From assembly GCF_904846415.1 (NCBI RefSeq), contig NZ_CAJHAR010000011.1:37574-101573 (forward strand): a stretch of DNA of 64,000 bases, read 5' to 3'. Below are positions 28,509-39,624 of the stretch, one piece after another (position 1 is the first letter of the stretch; each line of letters opens with the position of its first letter). The notes below the pieces were generated by a model. That model ran no database searches and was not told where the DNA came from. It saw only the letters and a program-made list of their open reading frames with translations. Source of the DNA: Psychrobacter piscatorii (GTDB taxonomy: Bacteria; Pseudomonadota; Gammaproteobacteria; Pseudomonadales; Moraxellaceae). The position numbers were made by a program, and so were the translations under genes.

Positions 28509-29084
28509 CTACTTAATCAAATTCAGAATGGTTTTGAAGGCAGGGTCCTCACTGCTACGGCACAACTCAAACAAAATGGTTTCTACTGTTGAGATTATCC
28601 CACCTGCACGGCGAATACGGCGAATGGCTTGTTTTTTGTCGTATGGAAAACGCGAGCCAACAGCATCGCCAATAATGACCGGTTGCATACCATTGTCTAG
28701 CAAATCAAGCGCGGTCTGTAACACACAGACGTGCGCCTCAACCCCAATAAGCAATACGGTACTACGGTTTTGCTGCGCTAAATGATGCCATGTGTCATTG
28801 TTATCGCAGGCACTAAACGTGACTTTTTCAAAGCTCTTTGCATTGTCGCCCTCCAGCACATCACGAAGCTCTGGCAAGCTATCGCCCAATCCTTTTTTAT
28901 ACTGCTCGTTGAGCATGATGGGGATACCGAGCGCTTGCAGTCCTTTGATTATGGTCACTGTTTTTTTGATGATATTCTCGTGATCATAGATATGTGGCGT
29001 GAGGCGCTCTTGTACATCGATAATCATCGCTTGGGTATTTTCACGAGCAATTCGGTAAGTACGATCAGTAATCATCGTAGACAT
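28509..29084 (-). CDS. Isochorismatase-family hydrolase (YcaC-like)
   Basis: A 191-residue cysteine-hydrolase-fold protein. The catalytic Asp is in AMIIDVQERL (Asp23) and the nucleophile Cys in IGVEAHVCVLQTALDL. YcaC-like members are octameric hydrolases of unknown physiological substrate; MdtA-type or nicotinamidase activity cannot be excluded. AAGGAG lies well placed before the ATG at 29084. Confidence 0.87.
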   Translation of the reverse strand: MSTMITDRTYRIARENTQAMIIDVQERLTPHIYDHENIIKKTVTIIKGLQALGIPIMLNEQYKKGLGDSLPELRDVLEGDNAKSFEKVTFSACDNNDTWHHLAQQNRSTVLLIGVEAHVCVLQTALDLLDNGMQPVIIGDAVGSRFPYDKKQAIRRIRRAGGIISTVETILFELCRSSEDPAFKTILNLIK

Positions 29085-29282
29085 AATACACTCCTTGTAC
29101 GGCTGATATTTATTATTAAAAGCTATTTTAAAATGACCATCATTAGAATTTTCATCAATAATAGTCTTAGCTCAGCTCACCCTTATTTAGTCACAGTTTC
29201 TTGAATGCGTCAATGGAGATAATTTTCATCAGTACCTATGTGCTCTTGACTACGCCAAGTATTAACTCGCTCATTATACTCA

Positions 29283-29313
29283 CAAAAAACCCCCAGCCAT
29301 CACGGCTAGGGGT
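29283..29313 (-). terminator. Terminator of fadBA
   Basis: ACCCCCAGCC and GGCTAGGGGT form a stem with a 5-base loop; on the minus strand it is followed by a U-run from the A-run at 29283-29288. Confidence 0.85.
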
Positions 29314-29369
29314 CATTATTAGGATATTTTTAATCAACAAATGTTACAAACTGGCTACCGACTTTAAAA

Positions 29370-30587
<1,218 letters not shown>

Positions 30588-30771
30588 TCAGCGTTATGAT
30601 TTATTTATCTTACGCTGTGCATCATGTGCAATACGCGTTGACGTTGAGTATCATTTAGCACGCTGTAGTAAATCAGCCAAAACAGCACGTCTGTCATGAA
30701 AAATAGTGATAAATCCATTGCTATCTTTGTTTTGACAGACGTACCACACTTATCCTAATACGGTATGTTCA

Positions 30772-32931
30772 TTACTCAACTGAGTAAAAAGTCTCGCCTG
30801 CGGCTGCCATGTCGCGAATCTTTTGCGGGGCTTCATAGGCTTTGCCAAGATGAGCGTACTTTTCACATAGTGCCAAGTAGTTATCTAGACCCATTTGGTC
30901 GACATAACGGCAAGGGCCACCGCGGAATGGCGGGAAACCGACACCCATAATCATCGCCATGTCGGCCTCGGCAGGCGTGCTCACGATGTTGTCTTCTAGG
31001 CAGCGAACGGTTTCGTTGCAGAACGCCAGCATAGTGCGGTCGATGATCGCTTGATCGTCGAATTCTTGCTTGTCACTGTCAGTCGTGGTTTTTAGCAACT
31101 CGTAAGTGGCTTCATCGGCAACTTTCTTTGGCTTGCCGCGCTTGTCAGTTTCATACTTGTAGAAACCTACGCCGTTTTTCTGACCGAGACGTTCGTTCTC
31201 ATACAGATGCTGAATCGCGCCTTTGTAATCTGGCTTCATGCGATCTGGGAAACCATCCGCCATGACTTCTGCGCCATGTACACCCGTATCTAGACCGACC
31301 ACGTCGATGAGATAAGCAGGGCCCATTGGCCAGCCAAATTTTTCCATGACTTTATCGACATGAGCAAAGTCAGCACCTTGCTTGAGCAATAAATCAAACG
31401 CGCCAAAGTATGGGAACAATACGCGGTTGACCAAGAAACCTGGGCAGTCATTGACGACAACTGGCACTTTGCCCATTTTTGAGGCAAGTGCTACGGTAGT
31501 TGCGATGGCTTCTTCAGAAGATTTTTCACCGCGGATCACTTCGACCAGTGGCATACGATGTACTGGGTTGAAGAAATGCATACCGACGAAGTTTTCTGGA
31601 CGCTCAAGCGCTTCTGCTAGGAACGTAATAGAGATAGTCGACGTGTTTGATGCTAGGATACAATCGTCTTTTACTAGCCCTTCTACTTCTTTTAATACCG
31701 AACGCTTCACGTTTGGATTTTCTACGACCGCTTCGATAACGATATCAGTTTCGCTGAAGTCACCATAGTTCAAAGTAGGACGGATACGGCTTAAGGTTTC
31801 ACCCATTTTTGCTGGGGTCATCTTGCCGCGTTCAACCATTTTGCCAAGCAATTTGCTGGCTTCGCCCATACCAAGGTCTAATTGCTCAGATTTGATATCT
31901 TTCATAATGATTGGCAAGCCTTTGCTGGCTGCCTGATACGCGATACCGCCGCCCATGATACCAGCGCCTAGTACAGCCGCTTCATTGATGTCATGTGCTT
32001 GTTTGCTGTGTTTTTTGGCCAGTTTTTTGACCAGCTGATCGTTTAAGAAAAGACCAACCAAGCTCTCTGCTTGTGGGGTTTTTGCAGCTTTTGCAAAACC
32101 GGCGGCTTCAACTTCAATCGCTTCGTCACGCGATAGATTGACGTGTTTTTCGATCGCTTCGATAGCGAGGGCTGGTGCTGGGTACTGCTTAGGATTGGCT
32201 TTAGCGAAAATAGCACCTTTGGCACTGTTAAACGCCATGGCTTGCTCAAGCTGGTTTAGCTTAACAGGAGCCAGTTTTTCTTCACGTTTCGCTTGCCAAT
32301 CAAGCTCACCTGAGATACATTTTTTGACCAAATCAATGGCTGCATCTTGTAAGTCGTCAGCCGGTACGGTGGCATCAACCAAGCCGAGTTTTAGCGCATC
32401 AAGTGGTTTTTTCGGTGTGCCAGTGGCGATAAGCTCAAGCGCGTTATCGATACCAATGACACGCGTACTACGAACCGTACCACCAAAGCCTGGGAAGATA
32501 CCTAGCTGAGTTTCTGGTAGACCGATGATTGCCTTGTCACTCATGACGCGGTATTCACATACCAAGGTCATCTCACAGCCGCCGCCCATTGCCGCGCCAT
32601 TGATGGCAGCCACTTTTGGGAATGGCAAATCTTCAAAACGATTGAACGCGTCATTGACATGAACGACCCAATCTTTGATCTCGCTTTCTGATTTTTTGAA
32701 AGAAGCCACAAACTCTGTGATATCAGCACCAGCGATAAACACGCCTTTGCCTGAAGTGACGATCAGGCCTTTGACGTCGTCCGCTTTTTCTAAAGCAGTC
32801 ACGGCTTCACCAAACTGTTTGTTGGTTTCGGCATCAAATTTGTTCACGCTCTCATTTTCGGCGTTGTAGTGCATGTTGGCGATGCCATCCTCTAGCATTG
32901 TCACCGTGATGCGATTTCCTTGGTATACCAT
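30772..32931 (-). CDS. fadB: Fatty acid oxidation complex subunit alpha
   Basis: FadB is the multifunctional enoyl-CoA hydratase / 3-hydroxyacyl-CoA dehydrogenase. In 719 residues it has the crotonase domain ([10 protein letters not shown] and [14 protein letters not shown]), a NAD-binding Rossmann fold ([18 protein letters not shown]), [14 protein letters not shown] with the catalytic His, and the C-terminal 3HCDH repeats. AAAGGAGTTTCAA gives a strong ribosome site. With fadA it degrades acyl-CoAs in the cytoplasm. Confidence 0.97.
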   Translation of the reverse strand: MVYQGNRITVTMLEDGIANMHYNAENESVNKFDAETNKQFGEAVTALEKADDVKGLIVTSGKGVFIAGADITEFVASFKKSESEIKDWVVHVNDAFNRFEDLPFPKVAAINGAAMGGGCEMTLVCEYRVMSDKAIIGLPETQLGIFPGFGGTVRSTRVIGIDNALELIATGTPKKPLDALKLGLVDATVPADDLQDAAIDLVKKCISGELDWQAKREEKLAPVKLNQLEQAMAFNSAKGAIFAKANPKQYPAPALAIEAIEKHVNLSRDEAIEVEAAGFAKAAKTPQAESLVGLFLNDQLVKKLAKKHSKQAHDINEAAVLGAGIMGGGIAYQAASKGLPIIMKDIKSEQLDLGMGEASKLLGKMVERGKMTPAKMGETLSRIRPTLNYGDFSETDIVIEAVVENPNVKRSVLKEVEGLVKDDCILASNTSTISITFLAEALERPENFVGMHFFNPVHRMPLVEVIRGEKSSEEAIATTVALASKMGKVPVVVNDCPGFLVNRVLFPYFGAFDLLLKQGADFAHVDKVMEKFGWPMGPAYLIDVVGLDTGVHGAEVMADGFPDRMKPDYKGAIQHLYENERLGQKNGVGFYKYETDKRGKPKKVADEATYELLKTTTDSDKQEFDDQAIIDRTMLAFCNETVRCLEDNIVSTPAEADMAMIMGVGFPPFRGGPCRYVDQMGLDNYLALCEKYAHLGKAYEAPQKIRDMAAAGETFYSVE

Positions 32932-33725
32932 TTGAAACTCCTTTCTATATAACGAAAGCTACGTTTTGAATTAAAATAAATAGCCAGTTACTGTTAGTAA
33001 AATGGGTAATAGCACTGTGCGCCTGTCATGTTGTAAAGACAAACACATAGAGGGCGCACAAGTGAAGATGTCTTTATTATCCAGCGCTCATGATGTGATA
33101 CGTATTTTGACGTCTCTTGTACCCCATCACACGGCGCTTCATTTATATGTTGCAAATACTGCTATTAAAATACTGACTGAGACATGGTCCAACACTGACA
33201 ATTGCTGAATTAATACGCTGAGGGAAAACCCACTACAGTCAACATCAGACCATTTTCACGTCAATTAGTGTAGGGGATTATGCCCCTAGCTGTCACAAGC
33301 TAATGCCATACTCGCAAGTCACTCTTAAATCACCTGTAGGCATTTACCTTATGCGCAAAGTGTTTTAGTGAATGCTTGTATACTGAGTTGCTATTTTGAA
33401 TGTATTCCGTCTTGCTCTTCTTTACGGTCTACCACCTCAAGGGTGATAAACCGTTGGTGTAGCCCAATTAATATGACTTACTTAGCTTGCGCCTTTATCA
33501 GACCATATTCAACCAGTGAATGACATCAGCGATACGTGACCGAATATTGTTGTGATATTGCGATTATCCTGCTTTATTTTTAAACAGATGACAGCCGTAA
33601 AATGCAAAAAACAAACGATTGATACCGTGTCTCACACGAGCAATATGACCTATCATGCTACACTAATACCGCTTTTACCTTATCCCTAATAAGTTTTCAT
33701 TATATCCCTGATAAATGGTTGGATT
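32932..33725. other. Long intergenic region between fadB and ispA
   Basis: The gap of about 790 bases separates divergent genes and holds no gene that I can support; a 68-codon frame at 33002-33208 lacks family features. A perfect small palindrome CGTGT-CTC-ACACG sits at 33626-33638, about 90 bases before ispA. I searched by eye for FadR- or PsrA-type sites upstream of fadB and found only weak matches (CGAAAGCTACGTTTTG near 32954). Confidence 0.4.
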
Positions 33726-34802
33726 ATGACGGTTTCCCTTACTTCTAGCGCTACCTCTTCTGGCTTTACCCCTTTTAACGCTGTCTCTTTTCAAAGCACT
33801 GAGCAATTTCATTGTGCTGTGCGCGCCCAACTGGCGCAAGATATTGAGGTCTTGTTTGCTTATGCCAAGCTGCCTAGTCCACTGGTAGATGCCTGTCGTT
33901 ATGTCATGACTGGGCAAGGTAAGTTGGTACGCCCACTGATGGTTGCCAGTGCTTTTGCCAGTATTAATAGCGGTAATAGTGAACGTACAGACGAGCATAA
34001 GGACGACATCGACATGCTCAATGCTGATCTGGATTCGCTGCTAGAAAATGACTCAGACTATGATATGTCACGCCGCGCTGCATTGGCCGTAGAGCTGCTA
34101 CACACTTATTCGTTAGTGCATGATGACCTGCCCTGTATGGATGATGACGAGCTGCGCCGCGGGCAACCAACTGCGCATATTGCCTTTGATGAAGCGACTG
34201 CGCTGCTGGCAGGGGATGTGTTGCAGACGCTCGCGTTTGAAGTATTGACTGCGGAGATGCCAACCTTTGCGCCATTCGATGCAGATATTGCAAGTCAGCT
34301 CATGGCCATATTTGCCCCGCGCGCACGACGCATGGTGTCTGGTCAAATGCTAGACCTCAATGCCGAAGCCAGTACCAGTATTGCACAGGATGATTTAGAA
34401 GCCATTCACCGTGATAAAACAGGGGCGTTGATTGAAGCAGCTATGCTCATGGGCGGCGTCTGTGCTGGCGCAACGGCGCCACAACGTATGGCATTGGAAG
34501 AGTGTGCGCAACATATTGGACTCGCCTTTCAAGTTCAAGATGATGTACTGGACGTGACGATGACGACTGATACGCTTGGCAAGCCTGCAGGTAGCGATGA
34601 GAAATTAGATAAATCTACTTATGTAAAATTGATGGGCGTCGATGATGCGACCAGCTATGCGCAAACGCTCTTCAATGACGGACGCGCTGCTATTTCTCAT
34701 GAACTAAACAGTCGTGAGCTTAACGACAATCAAGACAACCTTGGCAAAAATAATGACGCATTGTTGGCGTTGATTGAGTGGCTGTGGTCGCGTAAAAAGT
34801 AA
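33726..34802 (+). CDS. ispA: Polyprenyl (farnesyl) diphosphate synthase
   Basis: The protein makes farnesyl diphosphate from IPP and DMAPP/GPP for quinone and undecaprenyl synthesis. The first Asp-rich motif DDLPCMDDDELRRG and the second (QVQDDVLDVT) are intact. At 358 residues it is about 55 longer than E. coli IspA; part of the excess is an acidic, Asp/Asn/Ser-rich insertion at about residues 80-115. Some annotations would say geranylgeranyl synthase; product length is not decidable by eye. No dxs or xseB neighbour is present. Confidence 0.9.
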   Translation: MTVSLTSSATSSGFTPFNAVSFQSTEQFHCAVRAQLAQDIEVLFAYAKLPSPLVDACRYVMTGQGKLVRPLMVASAFASINSGNSERTDEHKDDIDMLNADLDSLLENDSDYDMSRRAALAVELLHTYSLVHDDLPCMDDDELRRGQPTAHIAFDEATALLAGDVLQTLAFEVLTAEMPTFAPFDADIASQLMAIFAPRARRMVSGQMLDLNAEASTSIAQDDLEAIHRDKTGALIEAAMLMGGVCAGATAPQRMALEECAQHIGLAFQVQDDVLDVTMTTDTLGKPAGSDEKLDKSTYVKLMGVDDATSYAQTLFNDGRAAISHELNSRELNDNQDNLGKNNDALLALIEWLWSRKK

Positions 34803-34864
34803 CTCGTCAAATCACAGAAAAATAAAAACAGCTTAGCAAAATCTATTATTCAACAAGGTAGTGA

Positions 34865-35692
34865 GTGGTCAACATGGACAGTTCCCCTACCCCGCGTATT
34901 TATCTTGGCACTGGTGGCTATAGCGATACTGACTTACTCGGTACGCTATATCCGCAAGGTACCAAAAAGACCGACTTTCTACTTGAATACGCCAAACAAT
35001 ACGGCGCAGTCGAAATTAATAGCACATTCTACGCGCCCATTGGTCAAAAAGCCTTTGCGGGAATGGTTGATAAAGCCTATGTGCAAACTGATAGTGAATT
35101 GAAGTTCGCCGTTAAACTACACCAAGATTTTACTCATGCGCGCAAAGGCACTGCAGAGCATGCACAGGCGTTTCTTACTGCGCTATCCCCGCTGGTGGAC
35201 GCCGATGCCTTAGCGCCGTTATTGCTTCAGTTCCCACATGGCTTTGACCGTACTCGCGAGCATCGTCTCTATCTCGCCAATCTTGTCAGCTGGTTTAAGG
35301 ACTATCCGCTTGCCATCGAGTTTCGTCATAACGGCTGGCACACCCCGCAAGTGGTCGATAGCTTTGCACAGCAAGGACTGATTTGGTGTAGCGTCGATTA
35401 CCCTAAAGTTGGCGGACTGCCGCCCTCACGCCTGATATTTACCGAGCGTACAGGCTATCTGCGTATGCATGGCAACAATTTAAATTGGTGGGATGCGATG
35501 AGCGCAAGTGACCGTCATGATTATCGCTATAGCGAGGCGGAAATGCAGGACTGGGCGCAAGCGATTGCCAATCAGCGTCAGCATTTTGATACGCTCTATG
35601 TCTTTTTTCAAAATACGGTAAAGGCGCATGCTTATTATAATATTGCAATGCTTAGAGAAGCGTTGACGGCGCACAACTTTGACGTATTGTAA
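34865..35692 (+). CDS. DUF72-family protein (YecE-like)
   Basis: The 275-residue protein has the TIM-barrel DUF72 pattern: YLGTGGYSDTD, YAKQYGAVEINSTFY, FAVKLHQDFTHAR and YLRMHGNNLNWW. The function of the family is not established. The start is GTG at 34865 (AAGG 6 bases upstream) or the in-frame ATG at 34874. It follows ispA by 62 bases and may be co-transcribed with it. Confidence 0.88.
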   Translation: MVNMDSSPTPRIYLGTGGYSDTDLLGTLYPQGTKKTDFLLEYAKQYGAVEINSTFYAPIGQKAFAGMVDKAYVQTDSELKFAVKLHQDFTHARKGTAEHAQAFLTALSPLVDADALAPLLLQFPHGFDRTREHRLYLANLVSWFKDYPLAIEFRHNGWHTPQVVDSFAQQGLIWCSVDYPKVGGLPPSRLIFTERTGYLRMHGNNLNWWDAMSASDRHDYRYSEAEMQDWAQAIANQRQHFDTLYVFFQNTVKAHAYYNIAMLREALTAHNFDVL

Positions 35693-35729
35693 TTAATCTA
35701 AACCCAACCCTTAAATTAATAAGAGCGCT

Positions 35730-36884
35730 ATGGATTCACTCAGTCAAATCGTCTTAGGTGCTAGCGTCCAAGGGGCAGTACTTGGTAAATATCAGGGTCG
35801 TAAAGCCTACCTATACGGGGCGATACTGGGCACTCTACCTGATTTGGATGTGCTTATCAGCTACCCCGATCCCATCAGCGACATGACTTACCATCGCAGC
35901 TTTAGTCATTCATTATTTGTTCTGACCGCAGTAGGTATCATCGGCGCTTGGCTCATTAGTCGCTATCATCACTGGCGCGATATGCCGTTGCCTTATTCAA
36001 CGCGGCGCTTAGCACTCGCCATGACGTTGGTTTTGACTACCCATCCTATCTTGGACAGCTTTACCGTCTATGGCACACAGTTGTTTTGGCCATTGCAAGA
36101 TCCTTTGCAGATAACCCCCATCAGTATTGCCTCCGTCTTTATTATTGATCCACTCTATACCCTGCCATTACTTGTAGCTGTGACTGTGGGACTTATTAAA
36201 GGGTGCAAACTTGCGGTATTTAAGTCAGGACTGTGGGCCAACTGTCAGCGCTTTACCCTGTGGATGCTGCTGCTTAGTAGCAGTTATTTGCTGCTCGGCT
36301 TAGGCTTAAAATACCATGCACAGTCCCAAGCTGAGCAAACTTTGGCAACGGCTAATATTAATACTACGCGCATTAAAACCATGCCTGTGTTGCCAACAAT
36401 ACTCATGTGGCGTACCGTTGCCGAAGACGATCAAAATAGATTGCTCGAGTTACGCGGTAGCGTTTTGGATAGCCGCTTACCTGAATATCGCTATCTAACG
36501 CAGTACGACAACGCGCAGACACTACGGGCAAACCTGCCAGCGCAAAGCCGACCCTACGCCCAGCGTCTTGACTGGTTCTCTGGTAACTGGACAGGGTATC
36601 GCGCCCAAATGCTACCCGCCACTTCTACTACTAGCGATGCAACCGAACAACTGGTCGTCGATGATTTGCGTATGATGGCAGGTGATACGGCTTTCTTTAG
36701 TTTTGTATTAGCTGCCAAAGCCAATCAAAGTACCCAATGGCAAGCCATCACGCCGATAGAAGCACCTGTGGTGACTCCTGACAACCAAACTGAATCATCG
36801 CGTTTTGAGCTGATAAAACAAGGCTTTAAACGGGTGTTTGATGAGTCGGTTGTAAGTGGCGATGGTTGGATTTTGGTTGATTAA
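35730..36884 (+). CDS. YdjM-like membrane-bound metal-dependent hydrolase (DUF457)
   Basis: The N-terminal half (~residues 1-205) is an integral-membrane domain with several hydrophobic helices and the metal-ligand-type motifs GTLPDLDVL, HRSFSHSLFV and THPILDSFTVYG that mark the YdjM / LexA-regulated hydrolase family. The C-terminal half (~205-384) is soluble, presumably extracytoplasmic, with no recognised domain. The substrate is unknown. It follows the DUF72 gene by 37 bases. Confidence 0.85.
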   Translation: MDSLSQIVLGASVQGAVLGKYQGRKAYLYGAILGTLPDLDVLISYPDPISDMTYHRSFSHSLFVLTAVGIIGAWLISRYHHWRDMPLPYSTRRLALAMTLVLTTHPILDSFTVYGTQLFWPLQDPLQITPISIASVFIIDPLYTLPLLVAVTVGLIKGCKLAVFKSGLWANCQRFTLWMLLLSSSYLLLGLGLKYHAQSQAEQTLATANINTTRIKTMPVLPTILMWRTVAEDDQNRLLELRGSVLDSRLPEYRYLTQYDNAQTLRANLPAQSRPYAQRLDWFSGNWTGYRAQMLPATSTTSDATEQLVVDDLRMMAGDTAFFSFVLAAKANQSTQWQAITPIEAPVVTPDNQTESSRFELIKQGFKRVFDESVVSGDGWILVD

Positions 36885-37345
36885 GGGTATAAATTGGGAA
36901 GTAACGCGTGTGCAATCTAACACTTGATGTATCAACGTAGCGTTTCTAGTAAGGTATTGCACACTATGATAAAAAAAATCGTCACTATTATAATGCTAAC
37001 CCTTGTAGCTACTTCAATTTATTTTTTAGTAACCCCTTACTATGAGGTAAGATGGATTCATGTTACATACGATACTGACAATCAATACCTTGCTATTGCT
37101 AAAAACTCAGACAATAAAGTAAAGTTTGATTTTTGGTATAACGGTGATTTCGAAAAGTCTTATAACTTAGAAAATCACAAGCTAGGAAATAATTGGTCAC
37201 TTGTATTTAAAGATGAAAGCGAAAATATAGATGAAATACAACTTGATAGCCTTATTTTGGTAGTTGATGGCGAGGTTTTAAAAGTTAGGTATAAAAAAGA
37301 TCCTTTAAAATTTGAATTGAATGGCATGTATAAGGATATCATTGC

Positions 37346-37353
37346 TACTCAAA
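37346..37353. repeat. Target-site duplication, left copy
   Basis: TACTCAAA, identical to 38656-38663, directly flanks the IS. An 8-base duplication is typical of IS256-family insertion. Confidence 0.95.
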
Positions 37354-38655
37354 GAGCCTTTCCCAAACTCTGTGTAACTGCTTATAATCCACTAACAGGA
37401 GAATAAGCAATGACTACCCAATCTGACATTAAGAAACTGGCCGAGCAAATGGCTGGTAGCATGAACAGCTTTGATGATATCAAAGACTTTCAAAAGCAGC
37501 TCATGCAATCCTTTATCGATACTGCCTTAGAGGCTGAGATGGAAGACCATCTCGGCTACCCCAAGCATGAAAAGGCGGATAAGCCTAACAAGCGCAACGG
37601 GCACACTAAAAAGACCGTCCGCAGTGACACAGGCGATCTTGAGATATCTACCCCAAGAGACCGTGATAGCAGCTTTGAGCCTGTACTCGTTAGTAAGCAT
37701 CAAACCCGTATCTCAGGGCTTGATGATAAAATCATATTTCTTTACGCCAAGGGCCAAACCACCACCGAGATTGTAGAGAGCATTAAAGAGCTCTACGATG
37801 TCGATATCTCAAGTAGCTTGGTTTCAAGAGTCACTGACAACATCTTAGAGGACATCACTGCATGGCAGAACCGGCCATTGAGCAGTGTTTATCCTATCGT
37901 CTATCTAGACTGCATTGTCGTCAAAGTACGTCAAGACAAGCAGATCATCAACAAAGCCATTTACTTAGCCCTAGGCGTTAACCTTAACGGTAAAAAAGAG
38001 CTGCTTGGTATGTGGCTATCAGAGAATGAAGGCGCTAAGTTCTGGCTAGGTGTTCTTACCGAGCTTCAAAACCGTGGCGTACAAGACATCTTAATCGCTT
38101 GTGTTGACGGTCTAAAGGGCTTCCCTGATGCCATTAACACCGTCTATCCAAAGGCACAGGTTCAGCTGTGTATCGTACACATGGTGCGCTATTCAATGAA
38201 GTTTGTGCCGTGGACGGATAAAAAGGCCGTAGCGGCTGATTTAAAGGCCATTTACGGCGCTGATACCCTTGAGATGGCAGAGGCCAATCTTGAGCACTTT
38301 GATGAGACTTGGGGCAAAGATTACCCGCACGTGGTCAAGTCTTGGCGCAATAACTGGGAGGGCTTAACGGTGTTCTTTGAGTATCCGAAAGACATCAGAA
38401 AAGTGATTTATACCACCAATGCGATAGAGTCGCTAAACAGTGTGATTCGGACGGCAGTGAATAAGCGTAAGGTGTTCCCATCTGATCAGGCAGCATTTAA
38501 AGTGGTGTACTTAGCCACCCAGCAGGCATCCAAAAAGTGGTCGATGCCCATTCGTAACTGGACGTCTGCTTTGAATCGCTTTATGATTATGTTTGATGAT
38601 CGTATAAGCAGGCATTTAATCTAAATGGCAGTTACACAGAATCTGAGATGGGCTC
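37354..38655 (+). mobile_element. IS256-family insertion sequence, complete (1302 bp)
   Basis: The left end (37354-37381, starting GAGCC and ending TGTGTAACTGC) and the right end (38628-38655) are 28-base imperfect inverted repeats, identical over the inner 12 bases (TCTGTGTAACTG plus C) and the outer GAGCC. One transposase gene fills the element. The 8-base target duplication is perfect and the transposase is intact, so the insertion looks recent and the element may still be active. Confidence 0.96.
37410..38624 (+). CDS. IS256-family transposase (mutator type)
   Basis: The 404-residue DDE transposase has the three acidic residues in YLDCIVVKV, ACVDGLKGF and TTNAIESLNS, plus the conserved C-x2-H motif (QLCIVHMVR) after the second Asp. 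AGGAGAATAAGCA precedes the ATG. It is full length and without frameshifts. It catalyses movement of the surrounding element. Confidence 0.97.
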   Translation: MTTQSDIKKLAEQMAGSMNSFDDIKDFQKQLMQSFIDTALEAEMEDHLGYPKHEKADKPNKRNGHTKKTVRSDTGDLEISTPRDRDSSFEPVLVSKHQTRISGLDDKIIFLYAKGQTTTEIVESIKELYDVDISSSLVSRVTDNILEDITAWQNRPLSSVYPIVYLDCIVVKVRQDKQIINKAIYLALGVNLNGKKELLGMWLSENEGAKFWLGVLTELQNRGVQDILIACVDGLKGFPDAINTVYPKAQVQLCIVHMVRYSMKFVPWTDKKAVAADLKAIYGADTLEMAEANLEHFDETWGKDYPHVVKSWRNNWEGLTVFFEYPKDIRKVIYTTNAIESLNSVIRTAVNKRKVFPSDQAAFKVVYLATQQASKKWSMPIRNWTSALNRFMIMFDDRISRHLI

Positions 38656-38663
38656 TACTCAAA
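38656..38663. repeat. Target-site duplication, right copy
   Basis: TACTCAAA, identical to 37346-37353. Confidence 0.95.
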
Positions 38664-38959
38664 CTATAAATCTAAAAAAAATTCCTAAGGACTCTTTCAT
38701 TCTAGAGGTTACAGGCATTTTAACTACTGAATATGGAGAAGTATTACCTTTCTCATATACTCAAAAAGGTAAGGTTCATTCAGTGTCTAATTATTACTCA
38801 GGTTTTTACTTATTAATGCCTACTGTATAATGTCTTTACCTTCTTATCTTTCTAAACTAGCAATTGAGATTGATAAAAACTTAATATATCTCTATCTGCT
38901 AGTGATAAGTTAAAAGCATAAGCCTATGGAAAGCTGAGAGCCGCCATAAACAGAAAAAC

Positions 38960-39095
38960 GATACCTCTCAACGTCCTTTTTTCAAATCAAATACTCGGTT
39001 GAATATTACGCTTCAACACCAGCATCTTGACCTTTATATTTTGCGTTTGCATAGTTCCAGTTCATAAGCTTATCTAAGAACGTATCTACACAGTC
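38960..39095 (-). pseudogene. Degraded copy of the sodB 3' end
   Basis: This 136-base stretch aligns without gaps to 40321-40456 at a fixed offset of 1361 bases; my hand count is 15 mismatches (about 89% identity). It covers the last ~30 codons of sodB, its stop codon (39006-39008) and the terminator region. The minus strand still reads DCVDTFLDKLMNWNY and KYKGQDAGVEA before the stop; most changes within codons are synonymous. Beyond 39095 the similarity fades. The copy of the terminator hairpin is damaged. It is a remnant, not a functional gene. Confidence 0.9.
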
Positions 39096-39143
39096 GAGAT
39101 TTAAATCAACAGCACCCCATCGCCACAATCACTGAATAACTGC

Positions 39144-39551
39144 TTACATAGAGCTATGCGTGGGCGCAGACTTCATCATATACCAGCTCGCACTAACAAA
39201 CAGCAGCACCGCCAGCACAGCGCCAAAAATTTCTACCACAAACAGCGTCTGCCCCATTGGCGCGACCGAGCGCGGGAAGATATTAGTAATGCCTGCCACA
39301 TACACCACAAAAAACTCCACCGCGAGCAATAGCAGTATCTTGCCGCGCATCGCATGACCGTCAATCCCCGCGAACAGCTGCCAAATGCTCAGCAGCCCAA
39401 GGGTAATCAAAAATACATTAAATAGCGTCATCACCATCGGTGAGTAGTCAGTCAGCGCCCGCATCCCGACCAAGTTGCTAAATATCACAAAGCACAAATT
39501 GATGACCAAGAGTGTCAATATGGCAAGTACTGCGATGCGTGCTTTATTCAC
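39144..39551 (-). CDS. Four-helix membrane protein of unknown function
   Basis: The 135-residue protein has four hydrophobic segments (about residues 7-27, 40-62, 73-93 and 105-127) joined by short loops; the C-terminus is polar (KSAPTHSSM). I recognise no family and no catalytic motif. It lies in the segment between the sodB remnant and intact sodB, next to a GNAT gene on the same strand, 73 bases apart. Confidence 0.75.
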   Translation of the reverse strand: MNKARIAVLAILTLLVINLCFVIFSNLVGMRALTDYSPMVMTLFNVFLITLGLLSIWQLFAGIDGHAMRGKILLLLAVEFFVVYVAGITNIFPRSVAPMGQTLFVVEIFGAVLAVLLFVSASWYMMKSAPTHSSM

Positions 39552-39624
39552 CGTGCCCTCGTCTTATTCTCATGATTGATAATGCGTATTATAGCGCTGG
39601 TGGGGTCATTTTTGCCGATACCAA

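Larger units (their letters stand above)
36966..38830 (+). pseudogene. Small membrane-anchored protein gene interrupted by IS256-family element
   Basis: The gene consists of 36966-37353 and 38664-38830, split by the IS. Joining base 37353 to 38664 (one copy of the 8-base duplication removed) restores one frame: ...DIIATQ joined to TINLKKIPKD..., ending at the TAA at 38828-38830, for about 184 residues. The N-terminus has one membrane segment or uncleaved signal (MIKKIVTIIMLTLVATSIYFLV); the rest is predicted to lie outside the membrane. I recognise no domain. The left fragment now reads into the IS and ends at 37406. It is AT-rich compared with its neighbours. Loss of function is likely. Confidence 0.9.

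Noticed and set aside
32950..32970. PsrA- or FadR-like operator upstream of fadB
   Set aside because: CGAAAGCTACGTTTTG only weakly resembles the consensus.
33002..33208. 68-codon open frame in the fadB-ispA gap
   Set aside because: No good ribosome site, no family features and unusual composition; most likely random.
38648..38830. Separate 60-codon gene starting inside the IS end
   Set aside because: Its first codons come from the IS inverted repeat; the rest is the 3' half of the interrupted gene.
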